A stretch of 64,000 bases of DNA from positions 23,593,746 through 23,657,745 of the forward strand of contig OX940872.1 in the NCBI GenBank assembly GCA_954871525.1. The letters are read 5' to 3'. Origin of the DNA: Parietaria judaica (lineage: Eukaryota > Streptophyta > Magnoliopsida > Rosales > Urticaceae). Below the pieces are notes generated by a model. It searched no databases. It worked only from the letters and a program-made list of their open reading frames with translations, and was not told the DNA's origin. Every line of letters begins with the position of its first letter. The stretch's first letter is position 1. A program made the translations under genes and the position numbers. Shown here in pieces: positions 26,401 to 39,000 of this stretch.

Positions 26401-29400
26401 TAATCTGTTGAGCATCAAGAGGTCCACGGGTTTTGCCAAAACATCGGTCCGAATATGCGGCCATGTTTGGTGATGCCTCTGTGTCCAAAGAAGGCATCTC
26501 GATATATCCTGCAACAGAAGATACTCAAAGATTATATTAATTTAACACAAAAATAATCAAAGGCGGTACTAATTAAACCAACCTCTCCCCCGAAAGGTAA
26601 AGTTTTCTCAGTAGCAGGCAGTGCGACTCCATCCTGAACACGAAGAAATAGATTTGTTTTTATTGTATTTGTATATTGCGGTCTTCCAATCATAAAACTA
26701 GGAGCAGAAACATGTTTAGGGCCTGTTTGGTTTGTTACTCGAAATCAAATTACAGTCCGAACTCGAACCAAAATAATGTTTGGTTTGTACTTTTTCTAAG
26801 CCTAGTTCTGAAAATCATAATTTTGGTTTTGATGATTTGTGACGTAGCCAAATCTCAGATTAAAGCTGTTTCTTAAGTATTTTCAGTTTCACAAAAGAAA
26901 AGGAACACTATTACCTCCACACAAATAACCGAAGTAACTTGAGCACCCATGTTGACAACACATGCCGTGGATAGCCCGTTTCCAAAAACGGCGGCTAAGC
27001 CTTCCTGCATCATCGATTTGATTATTTTATGCGTAGTAACTTCTAAACATATCGATAGATATGATACAGACAGAACTGAATCACGGTGCGTGACTTTATT
27101 TATGTTTTGGTACAAGTATAGAATAGAAACGTATGAGAGGATTAGAATAGTAATTTGATCACCATTGAACAAGTACGGTCGATAAGTATGAAAAATAAAT
27201 GTTGCACACCTGATGCACCACTGCGGAGCTAAACTGCAAGTCTCGCAAGACTACGGTCAAAATCTCTCTTATCTCTGTTTCAGTTAATAGAAAAAGAAAT
27301 CAAAATATTTTCACTTCAACGATAAAGACTAAAAAATGATAAAATCAAACAGCACTAAATGATATTATTTACTTTTTGCATTAAGATGTCAGCATAGTAC
27401 GATAAAAGGGTGAGAGTCTATTATTGATTCTTGGTTATCCGATACCGGTATAAAAAGACGGGATTTTTCTGGTAAATAATCTGGCATTTTTACTAGTCCC
27501 AAAAAAATCGCTTTTTACAAAGACACACCAGGACCGGGAGGAGTTTTTCAATTCCCGTAAAACTGAGTCCGGGAGGGAAAAGTTTAAAATTCCCGACTCC
27601 CAGTCCGTTTCATCCCGGCATGATACATAAGGCAAAAAGTTTAACAGTAAAATTTGAGTGATACAGTTGGAACTTGTCTTTATGAGTTCCATTAAGATGC
27701 CATAGTACTAAATGTTACTTCAAATACCTCGATTATCAAATGTTTCGGGGACAACAATAATGGCGGAATATGTAATTCTTTGAGATAGAGAAACATGCAA
27801 TTTCTTTGTCAAAATCCAATCCCAAATAGCATGCATGTCCTCGAGAACCTGCCATCAATGTGAAAATAAGCCAAGGAAACTCAGAGTGAAAAGAGCCTGT
27901 TATTTACACCCATTAGATACATTTGGGCTATTATATATTTTCCAATTTCAAATTTCCTTTTAGTTATTTTTCCTTTTGCATATTATCTTTAACATCTTTT
28001 GAGGAAGTTCGGATCGTGTTATCGAAGGAACGGCCTCACATTTCTGTTTCACTTCAATTTATTCTTTCTTGGGAGCTCATCTCTTCGGTGAATTTCTGGT
28101 GGTTGATATTTAATTTCTACCTCGGTACCGATCAGTATTGTATGTGAACAAACGTATGTTGGATAAGCCATTGAAATTATTAACTATGAGCTCGTGATAA
28201 AGCTTCACCTGCTGCATCGGATAATGTTCCGAGATATTTAGATGACCCCGGCGTAATGGGCGACGTAAGGAATAAGGCTCGGAAGGAGATATCTGAAGTG
28301 CCTCCTCTCCAACAATCATTTGTTTAAACTTTAGTTCACTAGAGCCAGGCTCTTCAGAATCATACTCGCCTTTCATCTCCGAACTTTCTGCGCACAAGAT
28401 TCTGCATTTTACAAACTAAGAACTAGAAACAAGCAATCTGAGCAAAATCAACCACATTGCGAACCAACAATATATAAAGATTCGTCTGTGAACTTTTGCG
28501 GAAAATGAATTCAGCACCTTTTTCATGTACATCTGTCCAAGTGAATGCAGTTTCCTTCTTGTTACTTTGCGGGTTATACCCATCAACCCGACCCATCTAC
28601 AAAAGAACGATAACCCGATTAGTTCACATCCATATAACTTATCACCAAGACGACTTCTTATTTATTTGAAAACAAAATCAAATTTTCCAATTCAGTAAGA
28701 ATAGAACCCGAAACTAAGTTTCATAAGTTCAAAACTGAAAAGAAAAAAATTTGCAAAAATTAAATGAATCAAAATCTTTCGGTTTTGGTACTTGAGAAAC
28801 AAATTTTTTAACGGAAAAAATCTTACAAACAAACATAAGCATCAAAAGCAAACATAAGAAAATAAGAAATACTAAGTTTCTGTTTCCACCCAGCATTAAA
28901 AGCAAATATCAGTGTTTAGCTCGTACCTTGCGTGGCAAGGAATTGTTCCCAACCTCTTCATCCAAGAACGGGATCTTCAACAGCGATGCTATCTTAAAAA
29001 AAAATAACAATTTTTCGTCAAAATCCATCCTCAAAACTTCTAATCGCAAAGCACGAAGATAAACTAAATTCGAATCAATCAACTTTAAAATACTCACAGC
29101 ATCATAAGCCTTTTCTCTTTCCATTTGCTGCCCGGTAGTGATCTGAGAATTGAGCATCTAAGGCACACACCCAAACCAAAAAACAATCAACAAACGAACA
29201 CATGAATAATTGTGGCATAAGTACCCATAAAGTAGTGTTTTTATGGCAAAATTCCGTTCTTTTTAACGGGTTAAGTAACCAATGAGTGGATTTACGTAGC
29301 TCCGTAAGTTTCCGATAGTGTTCAAATTAGTACCCGAGAGACGCATTTATCGTAACGTTGGATACTTAACCCGTGATAAACAAACAACGGGACTATGCCG

Positions 29401-29890
29401 CCCCAAAACACTACGTTATAGGTACTTATGCCGGAGAATTACTAAAAGAAACTATATTTTTTAGAATTCCATAAGCTTCTTCATCATTAAGTAACTAATA
29501 TACTAAGACTGAATCCACTATACACCAAAATACTGTATAATTGAGCAGAAAATCGAGAAGAAGAAGAAGAAGAAGAAGAAGAAGAAGAAGAAGAAGAAGA
29601 AGAAGAACCTGATCTTGGACATTGTTCCTGGGGACTCGAGCAGTGTACCGAGCAATGCAGTGAGGAATGTTCAGAGGCGAATCCTGAGAAGCCAATCCGA
29701 TTCTGACATTCGCGGAACCTGAAATCAACCGTCAAAATCAAATTCGGCGAAATCAGAATTAGGGTTTGGAGTTTCGCGAATGGCGAGAGACGCGAAGTCC
29801 GATACCGGGATTGATGACGACCAGATTGGAGCCTCTCTCCGACACCAGCTGCGAAGGAACCACCGACTTCAGGTAATCCTGGATCACCAT
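23440..29890 (-). CDS. ARP9: Actin-related protein 9 (nuclear ARP, ARP8-like)
   Basis: Nuclear actin-fold protein; plant ARP9 is grouped with ARP8, an INO80 chromatin-remodelling subunit in other eukaryotes. I placed 19 exons (minus strand): 29890-29806, 29718-29609, 29157-29098, 28992-28927, 28596-28518, 28387-28209, 27848-27728, 27274-27210, 27004-26915, 26633-26583, 26508-26377, 25961-25872, 25404-25334, 25254-25055, 24586-24543, 24464-24415, 23865-23820, 23714-23664, 23583-23440. Every junction is GT-AG and in frame, giving 577 aa (family about 600). Visible motifs: VVINPGSANVRIGLA (about 23-37), AVFGNGLSTACVVNMGAQV (about 260-278), LPFGGEDIS (about 296-304), IGGVARTAGLVPAVE (482-496), WKGGAIIGILDFGRDAW (526-542) and the stop after CYINS. 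I start at 29890 because the family begins close to DYLK. An in-frame ATG at 29965 would add 25 residues. The exon 2 donor is followed directly by a TTC repeat, and introns 2, 7 and 16 hold transposon-like inserts. Confidence 0.95.
23890..24300. repeat. CCGG-rich dispersed repeat inside ARP9 intron 16
   Basis: The stretch holds CCAGGACCGGGT, AAACCGGTAT and GACCCGGAAATTTTT words. Similar words recur at about 14280-14500 (beyond the RAD5B 3' end), 15730-15830 (RAD5B intron 15) and 27440-27620 (ARP9 intron 7, with CACCAGGACCGGGAGG). They look like diverged copies of one element, but I could not fix ends. Confidence 0.4.
27435..27630. repeat. CCGG-rich dispersed repeat inside ARP9 intron 7
   Basis: It shares CCAGGACCGGG and the GACGGGATTTTT type of words with the copy in intron 16 (23890-24300). 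No ends or target duplications were found. Confidence 0.35.
29212..29443. mobile_element. MITE-like inverted-repeat element in ARP9 intron 2
   Basis: The left end GGCATAAGTACCCATAAAG matches the inverted right end (GGCATAAGTACCTATAACG read from the minus strand). The arms continue as TAGTGTTTT and further in as GGGTTAAGTA in both directions. The whole is about 230 bp and nearly palindromic. No target duplication was assigned with confidence. Confidence 0.6.
29557..29607 (-). repeat. (TTC)17 triplet repeat touching the ARP9 intron 2 donor
   Basis: There are 17 perfect GAA units on the plus strand, hence TTC on the ARP9 sense strand. The tract runs up to 29607, the second base of the intron, so the donor reads CAG|GTTCTT instead of a GTAAGT type. 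Reading through would add Val and a Leu run before a stop. Confidence 0.95.
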
Positions 29891-29965
29891 TTTCGCAACA
29901 AAGTGAATGAAGTGAAGTGAAGGAAAAGCTTGAGGCAATGGAGATCGCTGGTTCGTACTCACCAT

Positions 29966-30668
29966 GGGAGCTCTGGGGAATCGCTTGTGTTCTTCGGTGA
30001 TGATTTGTTAGGGACTTTTCCCGGGCTTTGGAGCTACGTGCAACTACTTGAAGTGAACGAGGGGAAATTTAATTTTGAGATATTTGTGGCAAAAGTATTT
30101 AAAGTCAGGACAAACGGTATGTTTACAACGAGCTTTGAAGCGGCACTAATATACAAGGGCTTTTGGCAATAGTTACGTTAAAAGGGTTTTGATTTTGTTT
30201 CATTTCATATCCTCGGTGAAGAGTGTTTTTGTTTCTTAACAGGGGGTATTTTTGGGGGGTATGTTTCTAAATGAAATCCCACGGAGGTCGGTTTGCAATT
30301 TAATTCTAATATACAATGTTAGTTGGGTTAATTGCGGCATAAGTCTTTAACTTTAGGCTAAATAGGATGGCATAGCCCCAAATTCATTTAATAACGATAA
30401 AAGTATCGAAAATGAGTTCCGTTCATATTAAATTAACAGTTGTTAGTCAAACGTCTCATATGATAATCAAACATCCCATGTGATAGTCAAACATCTACGT
30501 GATATTGTCCTCTTGCATTGTTTTCTATATTTTTCATTCAATATTATTCTATTGTATATACATCATAAATATATGAAAATATAATAACTTTGTGGATATA
30601 GCATTTTCTCAAATAATATTTAAAATATGAAATATATAACTAGATGAATTTTGTAAATAACCACATTT
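29966..30668. other. ARP9 upstream region with a half TIR element
   Basis: 29,966-30,200 would hold the ARP9 promoter; no TATA box is obvious. From about 30328 the text GGGTTAATTGCGGCATAAG matches the terminal sequence of the TIR elements at 44.7 and 58.7 kb. No matching inverted end follows, so this appears to be a single arm left over. Confidence 0.45.
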
Positions 30669-30673
30669 AATAA

Positions 30674-31378
30674 TGTTGGTCACCAGACGGTGACAAGCAG
30701 CAGTGGTGAGTCAATGTCACTTAACCTCGGCAGCCAATCGAGCATGACCTTCAGTCAACGCTCGAGGGACAGAATCAAAACGGCTTTATTGGAACTCTAT
30801 AAATACTCGACAAGTATGAGAGGGCAAAGCATCACAACATAATTAACAAACACGATTCAGATAGAAACCAGAGGAGAGAGATGAGGGAGGCTTTCTTGAG
30901 AGAGAGAGAAAGGATACTCCGGCGATTCTCAGGCGTGACAGAGGAGGTGGAGAAGACGAGTCTACGACGGGAAGCGAAGGGAAGAATCACGGCAACGACG
31001 GAGAGAAGCGCAATCTTCTAGGGAATCCATCGGAGGTTATTCACAGCGTCAAGAGAGTCGGTTCTTACCGGGGTTCTAGTCGCCGGCAAGGTCTGGGTGA
31101 TCTGAGAAGGTTCCAACGATCGTGAAGGGTGCTACTCGGCGGTGGCTATACCGTGGAAGGGTAGATCACGTGGGGCGTTCGAACAAGGGTGTTTGGGCCA
31201 AGTTCATCGGTGAAGAACAGTTATTGTGTAAACTCTGTATCTTTGTAATCGACATTGTAACTTGAAAGTTGTTGATCAATAAAGTCGCGTAGATCGGTCC
31301 ATTTTAATCGTGTCGGATTCCGCAAACTTGTTCGTATATTCATCTTAGTGCTCGGGTTGTTGGGTTGAAATCCTAACA
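30674..31378 (+). mobile_element. Solo LTR, 705 bp, with AATAA target duplication
   Basis: It starts TGTTGGTCACC and ends AATCCTAACA (TG...CA termini). A perfect 5 bp duplication AATAA flanks it (30669-30673 and 31379-31383). Inside are a TATA box TATAAATA (30798-30805) and AATAAA (31278-31283), in the right order for an LTR promoter and polyadenylation site. No second LTR or internal region is next to it, so it is a solo LTR left by recombination. The superfamily is not determined. Confidence 0.88.
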
Positions 31379-31383
31379 AATAA

Positions 31384-32505
31384 AAATAGAATCACTAGAC
31401 GAATAAGTTTTTTTATTCTTTTATTCTCTGGAAGAAAAAGAAACATAAATCATTACCAAATAGGTATTTGAAAATAAATACAAAAACTTATTGCACTATA
31501 ATTATTAAAATAATAAACACAAAAACATAAAATTATTTGAATTAACTATTATACATACCGTTTGTTTATTTGGTTTGATTTTTATTTATTTATTTATTTC
31601 CCACTTTTTCATTTGGAATAGTAACTCGGAATAAAGTGAAAGACTGATTTTTTATTTTTTTTTATTTTTTTTGTAAGGCCATCTTTGGCATGTAACTCAA
31701 AACTTGATTTTCATTTTTTTAACTTGAACGGTATTCACTTTTGCGAAGAATTTTAAAATACAACTAAATATATTTTCTATATTTTTCAATCAATATTATT
31801 CTATCTATATATAAATCGTTAATATATGAAATACAACTCAAATAATACATAGCCCTACTAAAGATAATTCGATCATAATGTTTTAATGTTTTAAGAGAAA
31901 TATAATGAATAACCACATTCATATGTTTACATTACAGTTTAACAAATTTAAATTTTTTATTTGCAAAATAATCAAACATTAATTAATTTATAAATAATTA
32001 ATATAGTTATAATGATTAATTTGACTATTTTTATAATGGTTAATTGGCTATGTTATAAATATTAATTAAACATTAATTATTTTTTCAATTTAAAACTATT
32101 AAGCTTGCTGTTAAACTTAAGCTCCCATTCAAATCCGTTGACTAAAAAAGATATTAATCTCATAATTATATATCCAAAGTCAACGGATTTGAACATGGTG
32201 TCCTTGAATGATATTGGTTTAGTTAACCTTAATAATGAAAAAGATAGTTGATCTAAATGTGACTCGTATTATTAGCATTGCATTATAAGCAAATGAAACC
32301 CTCTATAAAAGAAAAATGCTTTCTTTTTTCCTGCTTAAATAAATATAATCCGATCAAAGAAACATATCTCTCATCCCAAACTTGGGAGCAAGCAATGTCC
32401 TAAAAAGAAAAAATAATAAATAATAATTTCCAGAAGTACCGAGTGATCAAATTCGTCGAACACTTCCCCAATTCAATGCTATTAGAACGATTCTACTGCG
32501 CCCGC
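31384..32505. other. Intergenic AT-rich DNA with a short hairpin
   Basis: No gene is seen. An inverted repeat TCAAATCCGTTGACT / AGTCAACGGATTTGA lies at about 32128-32192. The last part would be the 3' flank of HRLI copy 1. Confidence 0.5.
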
Positions 32506-34303
32506 CTAAACCGTCTTCGATTTGGCACCGCCCTTCTTCTTGATTTGCCTCTTCGGGAGCGAGTTCTTCATCCCGATGAAGAAGAGCAGAGCGCCGAAAA
32601 GCGCAGCATTCTGCAAAAGGAAATTAAAATTAAGAAATTGAAGATTTTGCGAAGAGGCCAAATAGTTCAAAAGCGTGATCATAATATACACGGACCTGCA
32701 AGAAATCATTCAAAAGCACCCCGAAAGCGCGTTTGTCCGGGCTGTAGTTGTAGAAGTCGTACAGGATTGGAGTGACCAAAGCTAAGTGGAAAAGCTACAA
32801 CAGGATAACAAAAAAATGATCAGTTCCATATGTATAAGCTTTCTTTCTTTCAAAAACACCCCTTGATTTGGGCAAGTAATGTGCAAATACCCCATGATCT
32901 CAATTTTTTTGCTTGAATCCTCCATGATCCGTTAAAAGTATTAGCGAACATAAATACATAATTTTTTTGTACATAAAAAAAGAATTCTAATTACAATATA
33001 TTAAAAAATCTATTATATAGAGACAATGGCAAATGAAATAGGACAAAAAAATGCCTGAATCCGTAAACATTTAATAATAAATAAACAAAGAGAGGGGGGG
33101 GTTAAGTGCAAAGAAAGGTTGGATCAGGGGAGATTTTAGCAAAACTTCAAGATCAGGAGGTACTTGCGCACTACGCAACAGAATTGGGCTCTCTGTGCAA
33201 ATAACCTCAACAAATCATAGCACAAATATAATAAAACAATTACCAGAATATAAGCTCCGAAAGAGCTTCCAAAAACGAACAAGATGCCTCCGAGCGCCTT
33301 CGAGGCGATCACGGTTGCCACTAGTTGCCTTGCCTGTAATTTCATATTACAGAGACAAAATATAAATCAGACAATGGAATATTTATCACCTACTGAGAGA
33401 AGATCAGATCGTGCAAAAGGGACTTACATCAATTTCCGGAATCAAAACCCCGAGCTTAGAAGAGAGGTTTTTGGTGAAGGCAGTGAATTTAGGAACCAAC
33501 TCCTTCGCAGCTGGCCCGCCGTTGTCGCCAAACTCATTGAATCTGAGAAATACGGATCAAACGTTTAATTCAAAGTCAACATGACAATGGAATTACATAA
33601 AAATATGTCAAAGTTAAGATCTTTCAGATTCTATAGCTCCACACACAATTATCGCCATCTCGTCCAATGTCATTCATTGATACGAACACAATTCGAAGTC
33701 AACGAATACATAAAAAAAAATGTCAAAGACAAGATCTTTTTAATTAAGAAGCTCAAAACGCGAGTCGAAATCGTGATGGCTAAAAGTTTCTAAATACTAA
33801 AAAGGGAAAACATCCGAAACAGTCTTGAATTATCGACACACTACACGATCCCGTTCAATGTAAGGTAAGATCTTCCAGATTCAGAAGTTCGAAAGATACA
33901 ACATTCAATACAATCTTCAATCGTTAACAACTACACAATCTTGTTCAGTCTGTCTTTGCATTGAGACGAACACAATTTGACAAATTGATGCAATTCCATG
34001 ACGTCATCATCAAATCCATGAGATTAGCAACTACTTAAACTCATTAACGAAGATTCAAGGCCCACATTGATCAATTATTCTCCATGATTCACAAATCTAT
34101 GGCATAAAATATTATATATATATATGTATGAGTATTAAACGTGTGTGTATAATCAAGCTACAGATCCAAATCAAAACGAAAGACGATCTTCCCCAATCGA
34201 ACCCTATCGAGGCAGATCTGAGGGAGAGAGCTTACGCTTGCCAGGCGGAGAGGATGAAGAGGGAGGCGAAGAGGACGCGTCCGAGGAAAGAGAAGAACCC
34301 CAT
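32506..34303 (-). CDS. HR-like lesion-inducing membrane protein, copy 1
   Basis: Small DoxX-like integral membrane protein of the plant HR-like lesion-inducing (HRLI) family. Its biochemical role is not established; the family name comes from cell-death phenotypes. Five exons (minus): 34303-34236, 33542-33428, 33333-33244, 32794-32696, 32610-32506; all GT-AG and in frame, 158 aa, the usual family length. Hydrophobic segments lie at about 3-20, 64-84, 88-103 and 125-139. The family signatures AWQAFNEFG (20-28), LVTPILYDFYNY (97-108) and LFGALLFFIGMKNS (128-141) are present. The C-terminus is a basic KKKGGAKSK tail. A paralog in the opposite orientation lies at 49171-50457 with identical sizes for exons 1-4 (68, 115, 90, 99 bp). 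This is the copy next to ARP9. No frame lesions were seen. Confidence 0.94.
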
Positions 34304-35565
34304 GGCTAGGGATTGGGATTGGGATCGCTTCCTGGTGTGTGGAAGCTCTGGAAGGAGTCCTTCAATGGCGTCTCGAGAGAGAGAGAGTCGTTGGGAGGTT
34401 GTGAGTCAATTTATTGAAATCGCAGGGGAGATGCGGAAGCGAAGAATATTTATGGGCCTAATGGGCACGCAAATGGAAATTCAAATCCACATTTTTCTTT
34501 CTGCCGGCATAAATACCTAATCTTTTTTTTCTTTCTAGATGACAGGAAATTGAGTGAAGAAAAATTTAAGGGAAAAAAGGTCATTGTATGAAAATTATTT
34601 TAGTGTGATGGAAGTTAAGTAAAAATAAGAGATATTTGAAAGTTATTGGAGTGAGGATGAAAATATTGACCTCCAAATAAAAATAAAAAATAAAAAATTG
34701 TTTTGATTTTCATTTTTTTTCCCTCTTCTTCTTCAATTTAGCTAATTATCGTATTGAAAATATAATCAAGATCCGTATTTTGAAAGTTATTGGAGTGAGG
34801 ATGCAGGTTTCCACGACTCGCTCGCATTTATTTTCGTATAAAAAATATTAGATTATTATAATTAGGTATATCTCGTTCTTTGATTGGGCGGACAAAATTT
34901 GCATGTCCAATTGGACATGCGCACGGGTTGTCCAGCCCAAAACTATATATAATGAAATTATTATTAATATAAATTCAGTTTTTTTATTTTAGGACTACGT
35001 TTTCAAACACTGTTGTTTTGAAACTTTTCAAATTTTTTAAGTCTAAACATTTTTTTTATTAAGATTTTTTAGATGTGCGTTTAATTCGTGTAACTTATAC
35101 AATTTTTCTAACATATTTATTTATATTTTCTTGTATTGACGAGACTTAAACGATATATTGATGAAATTTTAAAAAGAAACAAAATAGTGGATATTGTAAA
35201 CTTTAGCTCTGAAGAAAATTTGAATTTATGTTTCCATAAATATATATATATATATTGAATACTATGTCGCGCTATTTTACTAATTGAAATTGCAGCGTGT
35301 ATCGTTAAAAAACCACAGAAAATGCTAAGTTGTGTACAATACAAGACTTGTCCGAAGTTATTTTCATTTATTATTTTTTCAAAATTTTGCAAGGCTTTCA
35401 TCTTAACATTCTATATTCTTTATTATTTAATAATAGTCTCGTAATCTAGTAAATTGATCCGATTCGATTCAATTATAAATTGATAAAAGTATGTTTGACT
35501 AAACAATAGCGTACGTTAGTAATTTTTGTCTTTAAAACGAAAAAGAAAAAGAAAACAAAAACTTG
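34304..35565. other. Upstream region of HRLI copy 1 and AT-rich DNA
   Basis: A GA-rich leader (about 34370-34390) lies just upstream of the ATG. Beyond about 34540 the DNA is AT-rich and no gene or element end is recognised. Confidence 0.45.
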
Positions 35566-35570
35566 TAAGG

Positions 35571-35705
35571 TGTTATAAATTCACTAACTTTGCACCTTGA
35601 TTTTAAGTGGTAAGAAATTTGGTGAGTGGTGTGTTTTATGGAAAAGATGATGGAGAGAAGTAAGATGTGAGTGAGATAAATCTAAGTGTAGAAATGTGAG
35701 AGGTG

Positions 35706-35736
<31 letters not shown>

Positions 35737-35944
35737 GAAGGCAGCTTTGCTGCGGTGGGGATCGAACCCACGACCTCCACTTTGGAGGTAGTGTGGAATT
35801 ACCACTAGGCTATCCTAGCAACCACAATGTGAGAGGTGAATTTTATTCATCCACTTAGGGGGGTATTTATAGGAAATTTGAAGCATACAATTGTTGACTA
35901 ATATTGTGTGAAAATAAATGAGCATTTCACATTTATTCATAACA
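35571..35944 (-). repeat. 3' LTR of the copia element, carrying a nested SINE
   Basis: 374 bp, being the 241 bp LTR (TGTTATAAAT...TCATAACA) plus a 118 bp SINE and a 15 bp duplicated target. TATAAATA is visible on the minus strand at about 35866-35873. Confidence 0.95.
35693..35840 (-). mobile_element. tRNA-derived SINE inserted in the copia LTR (family 2)
   Basis: On the minus strand an 89 bp tRNA-like body (35825-35737) is followed by A29 (35736-35708). Box A TAGCCTAGTGG and box B GGTTCGATCCCC match pol III promoter consensus sequences. The target AATGTGAGAGGTGAA is duplicated (35693-35707 and 35826-35840) and occurs once, uninterrupted, in the other LTR at about 39693. The tRNA-like part is not a functional tRNA: it has no proper acceptor stem and has a poly(A) tail. 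This family differs from the SINE at 3.4 and 58 kb. Confidence 0.93.
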
Positions 35945-36073
35945 CTCCCCCTTGGAATGCTCATTACAAGATTTACGTGTTCATGCTGCCTCATTAAAAA
36001 CCTTACTAGGAAAAACCCAGTGGGATAAAAACCATAGTGAGGAAAAAATAGTGCAGTCACGTAAAGCTCCCCC

Positions 36074-39000
36074 TCATGCTGACATGGGTGATAAATTTTG
36101 TAGTCTTCGCATCCCGATGTCATGAACATGTTTTCTGAAAGTTGAAGTAGGGAGCGCCTTTGTGAAGAGATCCGCCGAGTTTTCGCTGGAACGAACATAC
36201 TGGATACTGATGACATTGTTCTTTTCCAGTTCTTGAGTAAACGAAAAAAAACTTCGGAGGAATATGCTTTGTTCTGTCGCTTTTGATAAATCATTCCTTC
36301 ATCTGAGCAACACACGCAGCATTATCTTCGTAAAGTATGATGGGATCATCATTTGTTAGAAGACCACTTGTGGTTCTGATATGCTGTGTCACGGATCTAA
36401 GCCACACGCACTCACGGCTAGCTTCATGTAGTGCGATGATCTCAGCATGGTTTGATGATGTTGCAACGAGTGTCTGTTTCTGGGAGCGCCAAGAAATTGC
36501 AGTCCCTCCGCAAGTAAACACATATCCCGTTTGGGATCTCCCTTTATGTGGATCTGACAAGTAACCTGCATCTGCATAGCCAATCAAAACTGGTTTCGTA
36601 TTGTTAGGGTAAAATAATCCTAAATCAATTGTTCCTTGAAGATAACGAAACACATGTTTAATTCCATTCCAGTGTCTTTTAGTAGGAGTCGAACTGAATC
36701 TTGCTAATAAATTAACAGCAAAAGATATATCCGGGCGAGTATAATTAACAAGGTACATAAGAGCTCCAATTGCACTGAAATATGGTACTTCTGGACCAAG
36801 AATCTCTTCAGATTCCTCACATGGACGATACGGATCCTTTCGTACATCAATGGACCTCACGACCATTGGGGTACTCAATGGATTTGATTTATCCATATTG
36901 AATCTCTTTAAGATTCTTCTCGTGTAATTTGATTGATGCACAAGTATCCCGCTTTGGAAGTGTTCAATTTGCAAACCGAGACAATACTTCGTTTTCCCAA
37001 GGTCTTTCATTTCGAATTCTTTTTTAAGTAAGATATTACTTCCTGGATCTCTTCATTGGTCCCAATGATATTTAAATCATCAACATAGACAGCGATAATC
37101 ACACAACCAGATGTTGTTTTCTTGATAAAAACACAAGGGCAAAGAGGGTCGTTGGCATATCCCCTTTGTAACAAATATTCGCTTAGCCGGTTGTACCACA
37201 TGCGTCCGGATTGCTTTAACCCATAAAGAGACCTTTGCAATTTGATTGAATATCTTTCTCTGGGTTTTGAACTTGATGCTTCAGGCATTTTGAATCCTTC
37301 GGGAATTCTCATGTAAATATCAGTATCAAGTGATCCGTATAAATAAGCGGTAACAACATCCATGAGGTGCATATTTAGTTTCTCATGAACAGCTAGACTG
37401 ATCAAGTATCTGAATGTAATTCCATCCATGACAGGAGAATATGTTTCCTCAAAGTCAATTACGGGCCTTTGAGAAAAACCTTGTGCAACAAGTCGAGCCT
37501 TGTATCTCACAATCTCATTTTTCTCATTTCTCTTTCGTACAAATACCCATTTGTATCCAACAGGTCTCACATCTTCAGGTGTGAGCACTATAGGCCCAAA
37601 AACATTGCGTTTGTTAAGCGATTCTAATTCAACATCAATAGCCCTTTTCCATTCAGCCCAATCGCGTCTATTTTTACATTCGGTAACAGACCGTGGTTCA
37701 GGATCCCTATTATTTTCGTCCATAACATCGCATGCCAAATTGTAACAGAGTGCATCATCGATGTCCATATCTCGGTTCCACATTATACCTGTACTGGCAT
37801 AATTAATCGAAATTTCTAGATTTTCCTCGTCGCGTATTTCTTCAGGAATACGTTCCTCTATATTGGGGTCATCTTGTTTCTCTGCTCCTTTTCTTTTTCG
37901 AGGATTTTTACCTTTGGAACCGAGTGGTCTCCCACGCTTCAGGCGTGTTGTGATTTCATGGGTGACTTTATTTTCAATTTGCCTTTTTGGAATCTCTATT
38001 TGGGCAGGAGCGTTCTCAGCTGGTATATGAGATTTAGTCACTCTCTTTGTGTCTGTAAATGCATCAGGAAGTTGATTTGCTATATCTTGCAAATGCAAAA
38101 TTCTTTGAACTTTTCCTTCACAATCTTTTGTGTAAGGATCAAGATGCAATAATGTTGGTACAGACCATGTAATTTCTCTTTCCAGCTGTTTTCTTTCTCC
38201 CCCTAATGCTGGGAAATTTTCTTCATCAAAGTGGCAATCAGCAAAACGAGCTGTGCAAATATTCCCAGTTTGAGGTTCAAGGTATTTAACAATAGATGGG
38301 CTTTCAAAGCCTACATAAATACCAAGACTTCTTTGTGGCCCCATCTTTGTTCTTTGGGGTGGTGCAATAGGCACATAAACAGTACAACCAAAAATCCTTA
38401 GATGGGATATATTTGGTTCTTGGCCGAATACAAGTTGCACTGGGGAGTATTTATGATATGCATTTGGTCTGATGCGAATTAATGCCGCAACATGTAATAT
38501 TGCATGACCCCATACCGAAGTAGGAAGCATTGTTCTCATTATCAATGGTCTAGCAATAAGCTGGAGGCGCTTGATCAATGATTCAGCCAGACCATTTTGT
38601 GTGTGAACATGAGCAACAGGATGCTCGACATCAATCCCAACTGACATACAATAATCATCGAATGCCTGGGATGTGAATTCACCGGCATTATCAAGTCTGA
38701 TTTTCTTGATCGGATGATCGGGAAATTGAGCTCGCAATTTGATTATCTGAGCGAGTAATTTAGCAAATGCCATATTGCGAGTTGATAATAAACACACATG
38801 TGACCATTTGCTAGAGGCATCTATCAATACCATGAAGTATCGAAATGGTCCACACGGTGGGTGAATTGGCCTACATATATCACCTTGAATACGCTCAAGG
38901 AACATAGGTGATTCTGTTTCAACTTTTCCCGGTGAAGGTCTTATGATTAATTTTCCAAGAGAACAAGCTTTACACTGGAATATTTTTCCTTGAGGGATCT

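Noticed and set aside
29487..29741. Poly-Ser and poly-Leu proteins across the GAA tract
   Set aside because: They are frames through exon 2 and the intronic triplet repeat. ARP9 exon 2 ends at 29609.
35737..35825. tRNA gene on the minus strand (good A and B boxes)
   Set aside because: It has a 29-base A tail and a 15 bp target duplication, with the empty site present in the other LTR, and no proper acceptor stem. It is a SINE.
37500..38152. Plus-strand frames inside the copia pol region
   Set aside because: Antisense shadows of the pol coding strand.
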